64,000 nt of DNA from Streptomyces capitiformicae (GCF_002214185.1 NZ_CP022161.1:4711767-4775766), one strand, 5' to 3'. Counted from the first letter of the stretch, positions 17,175 to 25,576 are shown. Notes: a model not told the origin generated them from the sequence alone. Program-made: numbers and translations.

Positions 17175-17388
17175 AGTCTCACTCGTCGGAACGGCCCAAC
17201 AGCCGTGAAGACAAGCCCCGCTGACTGGGAATCAGGACCGAAAGGATCTGATAGAGTCGGAACCGCCGGAAAGGGAAACGCGAAAGCGGAAACCTGGAAA
17301 GCATCGAGGAAATCGGATCGGAAAACGATCTGATAGAGTCGGAAACGCAAGACCGAAGGGAAGCGCCCGGAGGAAAGCCCGAGAGTAA
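17168..17388 (+). promoter_or_regulatory. Orphan rRNA operon promoter/leader region (no rRNA follows)
   Basis: The sequence reproduces, as far as I remember it, the conserved region upstream of 16S rRNA in Streptomyces rrn operons: gctaaagtctcactcgtcgg at 17170, and two copies of gatctgatagagtcggaa at 17245-17262 and 17327-17344 spaced 82 bp apart, each containing a TAGAGT -10-like element, followed by the gaccgaagggaagcgcccgg leader segment near 17351. In intact operons the leader continues towards 16S; here it stops at cccgagag (about 17385) and switches to intron sequence. The promoters may still fire. Confidence 0.75.
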
Positions 17389-17469
17389 GCTCGCACGTCC
17401 GGTTCGGAGGGAGGCCACGCGGAAAAGGATCAGCTCGCAGCTGGTACCTCGCCGCGTGGCCGACCCTAC
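17386..17469 (+). mobile_element. 3' end of a group II intron (domains V-VI remnant)
   Basis: ctcgcacgtccggttc at 17390-17405 is the 3' strand of a bacterial domain V, with the gagtaagctc tip before it; its 5' strand has been replaced by rRNA leader. Domain VI follows: GGCCACGCGG (17413-17422) pairs perfectly with CCGCGTGGCC (17452-17461), with an inner CAGCT/AGCTG helix. The sequence ends GACCCTAC, a usual intron 3' end, at about 17469. The rest of the intron and its reverse transcriptase are absent, so it is dead. It had inserted into the transposase gene that follows. Confidence 0.65.
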
Positions 17470-17962
17470 GAAGAAGCTCCACAAGCAGCTCAAATCCCTT
17501 CCCTGGAAGCAGATCCCGCTGCAGGGCCGCACCCACGACACCGGCCACGGACGCGGTGAGATCCGCTGCATCAAGGTGTGCACGGCGAACAGCCTGCTCT
17601 TTCCCGGCGCCCGCCAGGCCATCCAGCTCAAACGCCGCCGAATGGACCGCAAGACCGGCAAGGTCAGCATCAAGACCGTCTACGCGGTCACCAGCCTCAC
17701 TGCGGAACAGGCCACACCCGCCGAGCTCGCTCGGCTGATCCGCAGCCACTGGAAGATCGAAGCCCTGCACCACGTCCGAGACGTGACGTTCGCCGAGGAC
17801 GCCTCCCAGCTGCGAACCTGCTCCGCACCCCGCGCCATGGCGACCTGGCGCAACCTCGCCATCGGCGCCCTTCGCCTCGCCGGGAAGAGCAGCATCGCCG
17901 CTGGCCTCCGGCGCAACGCCCGCGACGCCAGCCGACCTCTCGCCCTCCTCGGACTCACATGA
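17470..17962 (+). pseudogene. ISAs1-type transposase, C-terminal part
   Basis: About 164 residues match the C-terminal half of ISAs1-family (H-repeat) DDE transposases: [35 protein letters not shown], the block [20 protein letters not shown] containing the catalytic Glu, then [20 protein letters not shown] and a terminal LALLGLT. The N-terminal half with the first Asp residues is missing; the frame is entered directly from the group II intron end, which marks the insertion point. Without its first catalytic residues the protein cannot transpose. Confidence 0.85.
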
Positions 17963-18001
17963 TCACGAAACGGACGTCACGCGACTACGCTGAAGCCCTG
18001 G
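17963..18001. mobile_element. Probable right end of the ISAs1-type element
   Basis: The stretch after the transposase stop ends in cgactacgctgaagccctg (17983-18001), which resembles the terminal inverted repeat of ISAs1-family elements as I remember them. The matching left end is not in the window because the 5' half of the element is lost. Confidence 0.4.
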
Positions 18002-18160
18002 TGAGGGCCCACCAGCACTTCACATCTCAGGCTGGGTCGTCTGTGGGCCGTCGAAGGGCGGCCCCACAGTGACCAACGATGGCCATCAACGACCTTTCGC
18101 TCATCGTCCTGCCTTGCACCGACGTTGAGCTCACGAGGTTGCTCCACAGCCGCATCACTA
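18002..18160. other. Unassigned DNA between the IS end and the synthetase fragment
   Basis: No supported gene. It lies between two fossils and shows no match, by eye, to the flanking genes. Confidence 0.4.
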
Positions 18161-18243
18161 CCTCCGCAACAATCGGCAGGAGTGGGAGGAGTACCGCTGC
18201 GAGGTGACGGGTTCGAGCTGCGGAACAACCTGCCGGTGCTGTA
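18161..18243 (+). pseudogene. C-terminal fragment of a glutamine synthetase gene
   Basis: These 83 bp correspond to the last 27 codons of the glutamine synthetase gene at 26715-26798 in this window, in inverted orientation, with about six substitutions and one base missing. It reads LRNNRQEWEEYRCEVTG, then after a one-base frameshift near 18211 FELRNNLPVL and TAA. Similarity stops abruptly at cctccgcaac on the left and at the stop codon on the right. It cannot be expressed as a protein of its own. Confidence 0.85.
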
Positions 18244-18285
18244 AGCAGTTCAGGGCAGCCGCGAGCCACAGTGCGCAAGCAGAGA

Positions 18286-18321
18286 AGCAGCCCGCCGACG
18301 GGGGAAGATCGGCGGGCTGCT
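18286..18321 (-). terminator. Strong terminator downstream of panB
   Basis: Perfect 13-bp arms, agcagcccgccga (18286-18298) and tcggcgggctgct (18309-18321), with a 10-nt loop, lie 37 bp after the panB stop. It can also stop transcription entering from the scar region. Confidence 0.88.
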
Positions 18322-18358
18322 GTGGTGGTGCCGCAGTGGCTCGGTGGGCCCGGAGGCC

Positions 18359-19225
18359 TCAGTGGACGGAGTGCTCCTCCAGGGGGAACGTACCGCCGAC
18401 GACGTCCTCGGCGAAGGCCTTGGCCGCGCCGGTCATGACCTCGCGGAGATTGGCGTACTGCTTCACGAACTTCGGTACGCGGCCGCCGGTCAGGCCGAGC
18501 ATGTCGGTCCAGACCAGGACCTGTGCGTCCGTCTCGGGGCCTGCCCCGATGCCGACCGTCGGGATGTGCAGCACCCGCGTGACCTCGGCTGCCAGCTCCG
18601 CCGGGACCAGCTCCAGGACCACCGCGAACGCGCCCGCGTCCTGGACGGCCTTCGCGTCGCGCAGCAGCTGTGCCGCTGCCTCCTCGCCCCGGCCCTGCAC
18701 GCGGTAGCCCATCGCGTTGACGGACTGCGGGGTGAGGCCGATGTGGGCCATGACCGGGATGCCGGACTCGACGAGGAGCCGGATCTGTTCGTGCGACCGC
18801 TCGCCGCCCTCCAGCTTGACCGCGCCGACGCCCGCTTCCTTCACCAGCCGGGTCGCCGAGCGCAGCGCCTGCACCGGACCCTCCTGGTACGAGCCGAAGG
18901 GCAGGTCGCCGACGATCAGGGCGCGGCTGGTGCCCCGTACGACGGCCGCCGACAGCATGGTCATCTCGTCGAGGGTGACGGGCACGGTCGTGTCGTACCC
19001 GAGGTGGCAGTTGCCCGCCGAGTCGCCGACGAGCATGACCGGGATGCCGGCCTCGTCGAAGACGGACGCGGTCATCGAGTCGTACGCGGTGAGCATGGGC
19101 CACTTCTCGCCGCGCTCCTTGGCGAGGGCGATGTCGCGGACGGTGATACGGCGCGTGCCCTTGCCCCCGTACAGCGCCTTGCTGCCGTCGGAGGGCTTCG
19201 TCTGGGCAGCCGAAAGCTGCGTCAT
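18359..19225 (-). CDS. panB: 3-methyl-2-oxobutanoate hydroxymethyltransferase
   Basis: The 288-residue TIM-barrel enzyme transfers a hydroxymethyl group from methylene-tetrahydrofolate to 2-oxoisovalerate, making ketopantoate for CoA synthesis. Visible motifs: [22 protein letters not shown] (first strand and Lys), [17 protein letters not shown] with the metal-binding Asp, [17 protein letters not shown] and the [10 protein letters not shown] strand, and [14 protein letters not shown] near the C-terminus. Some 20 extra residues precede the usual core. ATG 19225 has a GAAGGAG site. It is monocistronic with a strong terminator. Its substrate comes from the pathway in which ilvD (2942) acts, though the genes are not linked. 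Confidence 0.97.
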   Translation of the reverse strand: MTQLSAAQTKPSDGSKALYGGKGTRRITVRDIALAKERGEKWPMLTAYDSMTASVFDEAGIPVMLVGDSAGNCHLGYDTTVPVTLDEMTMLSAAVVRGTSRALIVGDLPFGSYQEGPVQALRSATRLVKEAGVGAVKLEGGERSHEQIRLLVESGIPVMAHIGLTPQSVNAMGYRVQGRGEEAAAQLLRDAKAVQDAGAFAVVLELVPAELAAEVTRVLHIPTVGIGAGPETDAQVLVWTDMLGLTGGRVPKFVKQYANLREVMTGAAKAFAEDVVGGTFPLEEHSVH

Positions 19226-19388
19226 GGCTACAGCTCCTTCATGTCATCTCGAGGCGCCCTTACGGCGTCCCCGGACCAGCTCCATGGTGGCACCTCGTGC
19301 CAGAGAGGGCCAGGGGAAGGGAGGCGCTGTGACCGTTCAGGCACCGGCACGGAAGGCCACTTGCACGTAAGGCACGGGTAAAGATTTA

Positions 19389-19411
19389 CGATACGAGACG
19401 GTGCCGTATCG
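19389..19411 (+). promoter_or_regulatory. TetR-type operator upstream of the MFS gene
   Basis: CGATACG (19389-19395) and CGTATCG (19405-19411) are perfect 7-bp arms with a 9-bp spacer, 22 bp before the MFS start codon and within the likely promoter. The TetR gene downstream of the exporter is the natural partner. Confidence 0.6.
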
Positions 19412-19433
19412 AAATGGCCTTACGATCGACCGT

Positions 19434-21011
19434 ATGACTACCGCAGTCCCTGACTCCCGGATACCAGCGGCGGTGCATCGGCGTCGCTGGGTGATTCTCG
19501 GTGTGCTGATGCTGAGCCTGGTGATCGTGGTGCTCGACAACTCGATCCTCAACGTCGCCATCAAGACGATCTCGACCCCGGAACCGACCGGCCTCGGCGC
19601 CACGCAGAGCGAACTGGAGTGGGCGATCAACGCCTACACGCTCGTCTTCGCGGGGCTGCTGTTCACCGCGGGCCTCCTCGGCGACAGGCTCGGCCGCAAG
19701 CGGGTGCTGCTCGGCGGTCTCGTCGTCTTCGGCATCGGCTCGGCGCTGGCCGCCGAGTCGGGCTCGCCGGCCGAACTCATCGCGTTCCGCGCGATGATGG
19801 GCCTCGGCGCCGCCTTCGTGATGCCCGCCACGCTCGCCGTCCTGATGCACGTCTTCGAGCGCGAGGAACAGCCGAAGGCCATCGGGATCTGGGCGGGCGG
19901 GGTCGGCCTCGCCATCGCCATCGGGCCGATCACCGGTGGTGTGCTTCTCGACCACTTCTGGTGGGGTTCGGTCTTTCTGATCAATGTGCCGATCGTCGTC
20001 CTCGCGGTGGGGCTGATGGTGTGGCTGGTACCTGATTCCCGCGACCCGAATCCCGGGCGGATCGATCCCGTCGGTGTGCTGCTGTCCGTCGTCGGGCTCG
20101 TCCTGCTCGTCTACGGCATCATCAGGGGCGGCCAGCTCGCCGACTTCACCGATGTCACGGTCCTCGGGACCATCGCGGCCGGTCTCGCGGTCCTTGCCGC
20201 CTTCGTCGTGTTCGAGAAGCGCAGCGACCATCCGTCCATCGACATCACGTTCTTCAAGAACAAGGTCTTCTCGGCCGCCATCGGCGTCATCGGCCTGGTC
20301 TTCTTCGCCCTGATGGGCGTGACGTTCTTCTCCGTCTTCTACACCCAGACCGTACGCGGCTACTCGCCGCTCCAGACCGGCCTGTTGATGCTGCCGCTGG
20401 CCGTCGCGCAGCTCGTGTTCGCGCCGCGTGCCCGCCTCGTCGTCGACCGCTTCGGCAACAGCGCGGTGTGTACGACGGGCATGCTGCTGATCGCCGCGAT
20501 GCTGGCCGCGTTCGCCGTGCTGGACGCGGACACGCCGATCTGGGTCCTCGAAGTGATCTTCTTTGTCATGGGCGCGGGCATGGCCCACGTCATGACCCCG
20601 CTGAGCGTCGTCATCATGCAGGCCCTGCCCCGGGAGAAGGCGGGCTCCGCGTCCGCGCTCAGCAACACCTTCCGTCAGGTCGGCGGAGCCCTCGGTATCG
20701 CCGTACTGGGCTCCGTGCTGTCGACCGCCTACCGCGGCGGTATCGAGGGCGAGCTGCCCGCCGGCGCCCCGCACGCCGCCGCCGAGTCCATCGAGGCCAC
20801 CCTCGGCTTCGCCGCCCGCCTCGGTCAGCGGGGCGAGGCCCTGGTCGGCCCGGCCCACGACGCCTTCCTGCACGCCATGCACGTCACCGCGCTGTGCGGG
20901 GCGGGCATCGCCGCCGTCGGGGCGGTGGTCATGGCGCTGTTCCTGCCGGGGAGGACGAACACCGGCCAACGGGAGGAGAAGGAGGCGGAATTGGTGGCCG
21001 CCGACCGTTGA
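19434..21011 (+). CDS. MFS drug exporter (DHA2, 14-helix type)
   Basis: The 525-residue membrane protein has about 14 hydrophobic helices. Motif A between helices 2 and 3 reads [16 protein letters not shown] and the first helix carries [12 protein letters not shown], both typical of the EmrB/QacA branch; a motif-C-like [15 protein letters not shown] lies in helix 5. It would export amphipathic drugs or antibiotics using the proton gradient. ATG 19434 is preferred to 19401 because the longer start would lie within the promoter and overlap the operator region. A TetR regulator gene follows 150 bp downstream in the same direction, which together with the operator suggests substrate-induced expression. 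Confidence 0.93.
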   Translation: MTTAVPDSRIPAAVHRRRWVILGVLMLSLVIVVLDNSILNVAIKTISTPEPTGLGATQSELEWAINAYTLVFAGLLFTAGLLGDRLGRKRVLLGGLVVFGIGSALAAESGSPAELIAFRAMMGLGAAFVMPATLAVLMHVFEREEQPKAIGIWAGGVGLAIAIGPITGGVLLDHFWWGSVFLINVPIVVLAVGLMVWLVPDSRDPNPGRIDPVGVLLSVVGLVLLVYGIIRGGQLADFTDVTVLGTIAAGLAVLAAFVVFEKRSDHPSIDITFFKNKVFSAAIGVIGLVFFALMGVTFFSVFYTQTVRGYSPLQTGLLMLPLAVAQLVFAPRARLVVDRFGNSAVCTTGMLLIAAMLAAFAVLDADTPIWVLEVIFFVMGAGMAHVMTPLSVVIMQALPREKAGSASALSNTFRQVGGALGIAVLGSVLSTAYRGGIEGELPAGAPHAAAESIEATLGFAARLGQRGEALVGPAHDAFLHAMHVTALCGAGIAAVGAVVMALFLPGRTNTGQREEKEAELVAADR

Positions 21012-21045
21012 TCTTCGGCCACCGAGGCCGTACCGGGCGCCCTTG

Positions 21046-21120
21046 ACCGCCGTATGCGGGATCGCTGTACACGAGATCGCTGTACACGAGATCGCCGTAT
21101 GCGGGATCGCCGTACACGAG
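21046..21120. repeat. Five tandem 15-bp repeats
   Basis: Units at 21046, 21061, 21076, 21091 and 21106 alternate between two variants, atcgctgtacacgag and atcgccgtatgcggg types; units 2 and 3 are identical. The array lies between the MFS gene and its regulator and could carry several regulator half-sites or be a plain minisatellite. Confidence 0.9.
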
Positions 21121-21160
21121 GGAGAATCGCCCCGCACGACGACAGAGAGTGGAGTGGACC

Positions 21161-21799
21161 GTGAGCCTCGTCGACAGCCGGGCCGGAGACACCGGGGATG
21201 AGCGGGTCGTCAGCCCGGTACGGGGGCGGCCCCGGAGCGAGGCCGTGGAGCGTTCCATCATCGAGGGCGCGATGAAGCTCCTCGAAGAGGGCGTACCGCT
21301 CGCGGAGTTGTCCATCGAGCGGGTGGCCCGCACCGCCGGCGTCGGCAAGGCCACCATCTACCGCCGCTGGAGCGGCAAGGAGGAACTCTTCCTCGACGTG
21401 GTGCGCACCGCCGAGCCCCCGGACCCGGTGCTGCCCGGTACCTCGATGCGTGACGACCTCGTGGTGCTGCTCGAAGCGACGCGCCAACGCGGACTCCTCA
21501 ACCGGTCGTCGGCGATCCTGCACAACGTCTTCGCCCAGATGAAGAGCAGCCCCAAGATCTGGAACGCCTATCACGCCACTGTCGTCGCCCCGCGCCGCCA
21601 GGCCGGGACCGACGTGCTGCGCCGCGGACAGCGCGACGGCGAAATCCGTGCCGACGTGGACATCGACCTCATCGGCGACCTGATCTTCGGCCCCATGCTC
21701 GTTCGCACGATCATGCGCCCGGACGCGGATCTCCCCGAGGATCTCGCCCAGCGGATCGTCGACACGGCGCTCGAAGGGCTGCGTCCGCCTGCGAGGTGA
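21161..21799 (+). CDS. TetR/AcrR family regulator of the adjacent exporter
   Basis: The 212-residue protein has an N-terminal flexible segment (SLVDSRAGDTGDE), the basic RGRPRSEAVE leader, and a helix-turn-helix with IERVARTAGVGKATIYRRWSGKEEL near residues 49-73, a textbook TetR recognition helix. The C-terminal TetR_C-like ligand domain includes VVAPRRQAGTDVLRRGQRDGEI. GTG 21161 is chosen over GTG 21149 because GGAG sits six bases before it. It lies in the same direction as the MFS exporter, and the dyad at 19389-19411 is the likely operator. The inducer is unknown. Confidence 0.92.
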   Translation: MSLVDSRAGDTGDERVVSPVRGRPRSEAVERSIIEGAMKLLEEGVPLAELSIERVARTAGVGKATIYRRWSGKEELFLDVVRTAEPPDPVLPGTSMRDDLVVLLEATRQRGLLNRSSAILHNVFAQMKSSPKIWNAYHATVVAPRRQAGTDVLRRGQRDGEIRADVDIDLIGDLIFGPMLVRTIMRPDADLPEDLAQRIVDTALEGLRPPAR

Positions 21800-21941
21800 G
21801 TCACATCCCAATGTGCACGTTTCGTTACAGACCTCAACGCCCTTCGCGCCGGTTCGGAACTCCGAACTGCGACTTGTTCGTCCTCGTGCCTGTACGGCCG
21901 CCGTGGGCGGCAGGATCGACGGCCATCATCCCCTAGGGTCT

Positions 21942-22127
21942 AGGGGGTGTTGGAGAGTCCCGTGCGGTGCCCGCGGCGCCCGGCACACACCTCGCCGCAC
22001 CGGCCAAAGACCCGAGTAGCTCCGCTACGAGGGCCTTCGTCCGGCACACCGAGGGCACGCACCGGCTGTGACACCAGCCGCTGCCGCGGCGGGCGTGGGC
22101 ACCGCACGGGACTCTCCGACACCCCCT
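21942..22127. mobile_element. MITE-like element with 33-bp terminal inverted repeats
   Basis: Arms 21942-21974 and 22095-22127 are reverse complements with two mismatches, enclosing about 120 bp that has a smaller hairpin (gtagctccgctac near 22016) but no coding potential. Size (186 bp), long terminal inverted repeats and location in a 372-bp gene-free gap fit a miniature element. No clear target duplication is seen. Confidence 0.55.
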
Positions 22128-22171
22128 CGACGCGGGGGGACGATGGTGCACGGCAGGTTGTGAGGCGAGGT

Positions 22172-23233
22172 ATGGCGCAGGCGTACATGACGGAGACGGG
22201 CGGCGGCGGCATGGGGCAGGGCCGCGAAGGATCCCGGCTTCGGCGCCTGCTCGCTCGGTGGTTCGGTCGCTTGTTCGGCGGTTGGAGAGGGGACCGGCGG
22301 ATCTGGCGGCGCGGGATCGTCGTCGCGGTCCTCGCGCTCCTCATCGCGCTGGTGATGGTGCTGCACGCCCAGGTTCCCAACGCGGTCGGCAACCTCGGCA
22401 GCCTGACCGAGACGTTCCTGCCCTGGCTGGGCGTGGCGATCCCGCTGTTGCTGATCCTCGCGCTGGTCCGCAAGTCGGCGACCGCGCTGATCGCGATCCT
22501 CGTCCCGACGATCGTCTGGCTGAATCTGTTCGGCGGACTCGTCACCAGCAAGACCGGCGGCGGCGGCGACCTCACCGTCGTCACCCACAACGTCAACGCG
22601 GAGAACACCGACCCCTCCGGTACGGCCCGCGACGTCGCCGCCTCCGGCGCGGACATCGTGGCCCTGCAGGAGCTGGCCGAGACCGCGGTGCCGGTGTACG
22701 AGAAGGCGCTGGCGGCGACGTACAAGTATCACAAGGTCGTCGGCACCATCGGGATGTGGAGCAAGTACCCGATGGGCGGCACCAAGGCCGTCGACATCAA
22801 GCTGGGCTGGGCGCGCGCCATCCGCTCGGCGGTGACGACGCCGGAGGGACCGGTCGCCGTGTACGTCGCCCATCTGCCCTCGGTGCGGGTGAAGCTGGAG
22901 GCCGGGTTCACCGCCCGCCAGCGCGACAAGAGCGCCAACGCCCTCGGTGAGGCCATCGCCGACGAACCCATCCAGCAGGTCGTCCTCCTCGGCGACCTCA
23001 ACGGCACGATGAACGACCGCGCCCTCAACGCCGTCACCGCCCAGATGCGCTCCACCCAGGGCGCCGCCGGCGACGGCTTCGGCTTCAGCTGGCCGGCGTC
23101 GTTCCCGATGGCCCGTATCGACCAGATTCTGGTCAAGGGCATGGAACCGATGGCCTCGTGGACCCTGCCCGAGACGAGCAGCGATCACCTGCCGGTGGCG
23201 GCGCGGGTGACGATCGACACGTCTGGGGGCTGA
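22172..23233 (+). CDS. Membrane-anchored endonuclease/exonuclease/phosphatase family protein
   Basis: The 353-residue protein has a basic N-terminus, three hydrophobic segments (about 50-66, 84-101 and 105-120) and then an EEP-fold domain: VVTHNVNAEN near residue 137, IVALQELAE, a VYVAHLPS strand, VVLLGDLNGTMND with the catalytic Asp-X-Asn, and the terminal SSDHLPVAARV with the Asp-His pair. These are the metal-binding and catalytic residues of the DNase I-like superfamily, so it is probably a phosphodiesterase or phosphatase facing outside. The substrate may be DNA, lipid or sugar phosphate. ATG 22172 is used; ATG 22187 is an alternative. A 12-bp repeat array follows the gene. Confidence 0.88.
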   Translation: MAQAYMTETGGGGMGQGREGSRLRRLLARWFGRLFGGWRGDRRIWRRGIVVAVLALLIALVMVLHAQVPNAVGNLGSLTETFLPWLGVAIPLLLILALVRKSATALIAILVPTIVWLNLFGGLVTSKTGGGGDLTVVTHNVNAENTDPSGTARDVAASGADIVALQELAETAVPVYEKALAATYKYHKVVGTIGMWSKYPMGGTKAVDIKLGWARAIRSAVTTPEGPVAVYVAHLPSVRVKLEAGFTARQRDKSANALGEAIADEPIQQVVLLGDLNGTMNDRALNAVTAQMRSTQGAAGDGFGFSWPASFPMARIDQILVKGMEPMASWTLPETSSDHLPVAARVTIDTSGG

Positions 23234-23255
23234 CGGGGCTGTCGGGGCCTTGGGA

Positions 23256-23303
23256 ATGGTCGGCGGGATGGTCGGCGGGATGGTCTGCGAGCTGGTCGGC
23301 CGG
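23256..23303. repeat. Four tandem 12-bp repeats
   Basis: Two identical units atggtcggcggg (23256, 23268) and two diverged units (23280, 23292) lie 22 bp after the preceding stop codon. Confidence 0.85.
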
Positions 23304-23467
23304 GAGAGTTTGTTCAGGCGGTGAACACGCAAGCGGATGACCGCCGGTCCTCCCGTGTTCTCTTTGAACTGCTCTCCACGGGAAAGCATCCCGGGCGAAG
23401 AGACCGGGGCTTGGCTCAGGGAGCACTTCGAGGGTGATCCGGAGTGGGACGGGTGATCGGGGGCGGG

Positions 23468-24022
23468 TCAGCCGGTGGGGCGTGTCGGGTTCAGGGATCG
23501 GGCGAAGTCGGCGAGGTTCCGGAAGTCGTCCTCGCGCATACCGATCCTCGGGTTGACATGGTGCAGAAGCGCCTGGGCGCGGTGGCGGGCAGTCACGTAC
23601 GCATGGTCCCGCTCGCTCTGTTCGTCGTCGACCCAGGCGAAGGGACGGCCGTCGGCGTGGTCCACCAGGAGTGCGGTCTTCCAGTGGACCCCGTCAGGGC
23701 GCTCCTGGAACAGGGCGTCGCCGAAGTCCACGAAGGGGAGTTCGGGAAGGCCGAGCACCGGGGCGATCCACCGGTTGGCCTCCGCCATCCATGTGGTCGC
23801 CCAGCACAACTCGTAGTCGAGCCGGAGCAGGGCGCGGCCGTGCTCGGGGTTGAGCCAGACCCGCAGAGGCCGCCGCCGGCGCGAGAGTCCTCCGTACTCG
23901 TCAGGGCTTCGGCCTTCCAGGGGGACTCTGAGCGTGGTGTAGCCGTCGGGGCGCCTTTCCGGCTGGGCCGCGTACGGGTTGAGGGGTCCGTCCACGTCGA
24001 GAAACAGCAGCGGTCGGCTCAT
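23468..24022 (-). CDS. HAD-fold hydrolase-like protein
   Basis: The 184-residue protein opens with the HAD motif I, PLLFLDVDGPLNPY (Asp-X-Asp at 9-11), and later has WATTWMAEANRWIAP and a C-terminal PFAWVDDEQSERD that supplies the acidic motif IV. Members of this small HAD group are conserved in actinomycetes with unknown substrate, likely a phosphate ester. The cap domain is minimal. It is followed on the same strand, upstream, by the maleylpyruvate-isomerase-like gene with a 103-bp gap, so it may have its own promoter. Confidence 0.85.
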   Translation of the reverse strand: MSRPLLFLDVDGPLNPYAAQPERRPDGYTTLRVPLEGRSPDEYGGLSRRRRPLRVWLNPEHGRALLRLDYELCWATTWMAEANRWIAPVLGLPELPFVDFGDALFQERPDGVHWKTALLVDHADGRPFAWVDDEQSERDHAYVTARHRAQALLHHVNPRIGMREDDFRNLADFARSLNPTRPTG

Positions 24023-24125
24023 GGTGTCCCCCGGTTCGGCTCATTGTCGGCTGCGCCGGTGGCAGCGTAGCCGCGGCGCGTTGTTCGTAAACGGTTGTTC
24101 GTAGACGGTTGTTCGTAGACGGCTG

Positions 24126-25001
24126 TCAGTAGATGACGGATACGATCTCGCAGACGGCCTCGGCGAGGCGCCGCTCGCCCTCTACGCGGGCGCGGCCCAG
24201 GGCGGCGGCAGGATCGATGCCCCGACTGCACAGACGCCAGGCGGTCTCCGAATCCAGGCGTACCGAAGCAGTCGGCTCGGCGCCGGGCGGTTCTGACAGG
24301 GACCAGCCGTCCGCTGTGGCCGTGGCGGTCCAACTGCCGCCGGCCGGCCCCTCGACGATCACCTCGACCTGGGTCCCGGCAGACGTGGGCGTGTTCCGCA
24401 GGGTGTGGGGCAGGGCCCGCATGAAGGTGTCCAGGACGGTGGACAGGGCGTGCGGTTCCGGGTCGGTGGCGTGACCGAGGGCATGGCGGATCTGTTGGCG
24501 GTGGGTCCAGTACTCGGTGAACTCCCGGGCGATGTCCAGCCAGGCCGGCGCCGGGTCGACTCCCGCCCATGACACCCCCAGGGCAGGAGCCTCCAGGTCG
24601 GCCGTGGCGAAGCGGGCGGCGAGCTCGGCCCCGGCCGTCTCCAGGGCGTCGATGAGCGAAGCGGGGCTGTCGTCGGCGCGGAGGTCCACCCATTCCTGGT
24701 TGGTGCGGTGGATGAACTCCTCCACCGACTCGCCTGGCGCGAAGACCCGCTCGTATCCGCCGTATTCGCTCGGAGCGTGACCGAGGCGGCCGTAGATGTC
24801 GCCGAGGACGTGGGCGGCGACGTCACGCACCGTCCAGCGGGGGAGCGCCGGCCTGCTCCAGTCGGCGGGCCGCAGCTCCCGCAGGGTGTCGAGCAGGGCC
24901 TCCAGCTCGGGACCGAACAGGGCGCGTGCGTCGATGGGGGCGCCCAGCCAGGAGGTGCTGGACACGCCTTTGGAGACGTTGGACTCGGGAGTCATGGCCA
25001 A
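24126..25001 (-). CDS. Maleylpyruvate isomerase family, mycothiol-dependent enzyme
   Basis: The 291-residue protein has the DinB-like four-helix bundle of the MDMPI family at its N-terminus (LRELRPADWSRPALPRWTVRDVAAHVLGDIYGR, here split in meaning around the conserved W-T-V-R-D-V-x-x-H motif whose His binds metal), a second His-containing helix (TEYWTHRQQIRHALG near 165-180), and a C-terminal SCP2-like half. Family enzymes use mycothiol, the actinobacterial thiol, in isomerisation or conjugation. The start is ATG 25001 or 24995. It diverges from the pyridoxamine-oxidase-like gene 65 bp away. The substrate is unknown. Confidence 0.87.
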   Translation of the reverse strand: MAMTPESNVSKGVSSTSWLGAPIDARALFGPELEALLDTLRELRPADWSRPALPRWTVRDVAAHVLGDIYGRLGHAPSEYGGYERVFAPGESVEEFIHRTNQEWVDLRADDSPASLIDALETAGAELAARFATADLEAPALGVSWAGVDPAPAWLDIAREFTEYWTHRQQIRHALGHATDPEPHALSTVLDTFMRALPHTLRNTPTSAGTQVEVIVEGPAGGSWTATATADGWSLSEPPGAEPTASVRLDSETAWRLCSRGIDPAAALGRARVEGERRLAEAVCEIVSVIY

Positions 25002-25066
25002 AGCTTGTCAGGAGATGAGTTTCCGGATCCGGCGGAGTCTGCCCTTCTGACAGGAAGGGGCACCCC

Positions 25067-25576
25067 ATGCCGAACACCCCCCAAGCCCATCTCGACCTCC
25101 GCTACAGCGACTCCGCCGCCACCGCACCCCCCTGGCCGGAGGCCGAGGCATTGCTCGCCGAGGCCGAACTGTTCTGGATCTCGACAGTACGGCCCGACGG
25201 CCGCCCCCACGTCACGCCCCTGCCCGCGGTGTGGTCGGACGGCGCGCTGCACTTCTGCACCGGCCCAAAGGAGCGGAAGGCGAAGAACCTGGCCGGGAAC
25301 CCGCACGTCGTACTCACCACCGGCACGAACACCTGGGACAAGGGTTACGACCTCGTGGTGGAGGGCGAGGCCATACGCGTGGCCGACGACGACAGGCTGC
25401 GCGAACTGGCCGCCGCGTGGGAGACGAAGTACGGCAGTTTCTGGCACTTCGAGGTACGGGAAGGGTATTTCCACCACGGTCCGGGCCACGCCCTCGTCTT
25501 CGCGGTGGCGCCCCGCACGGTTTTCGGCTTCGGTAAGGGAGAGCCGTTCAGTCAGACGCGGTGGCGGTTCGGCTGA
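25067..25576 (+). CDS. Pyridoxamine 5'-phosphate oxidase-like flavin/F420-binding protein
   Basis: The 169-residue split-barrel protein has the family strands ELFWISTVRPDGRPHVTPLP near residues 33-52, DGALHFCTGPKERKAKNLA and NPHVVLTTGTNTWDKGYD, matching small actinobacterial PNPOx-like proteins that bind FMN or F420. They reduce or bind varied small molecules; the substrate cannot be named. A GGAAGGGG ribosome binding site precedes ATG 25067. The VOC gene follows 39 bp downstream in the same direction, so the two may be one operon. Confidence 0.88.
   Translation: MPNTPQAHLDLRYSDSAATAPPWPEAEALLAEAELFWISTVRPDGRPHVTPLPAVWSDGALHFCTGPKERKAKNLAGNPHVVLTTGTNTWDKGYDLVVEGEAIRVADDDRLRELAAAWETKYGSFWHFEVREGYFHHGPGHALVFAVAPRTVFGFGKGEPFSQTRWRFG

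Noticed and set aside
17168..17388. tRNA or rRNA gene
   Set aside because: No cloverleaf or 16S core sequence is present; the stretch matches only the promoter/leader part of rrn operons.
19386..21137. 583-codon minus-strand frame opposite the MFS gene
   Set aside because: Asp/Arg/Gly-rich shadow; the repeat-derived start reads the 15-bp array.
22172..23233. Secreted DNase
   Set aside because: The fold fits, but three membrane segments and lack of substrate evidence make only the general phosphoesterase family call safe.
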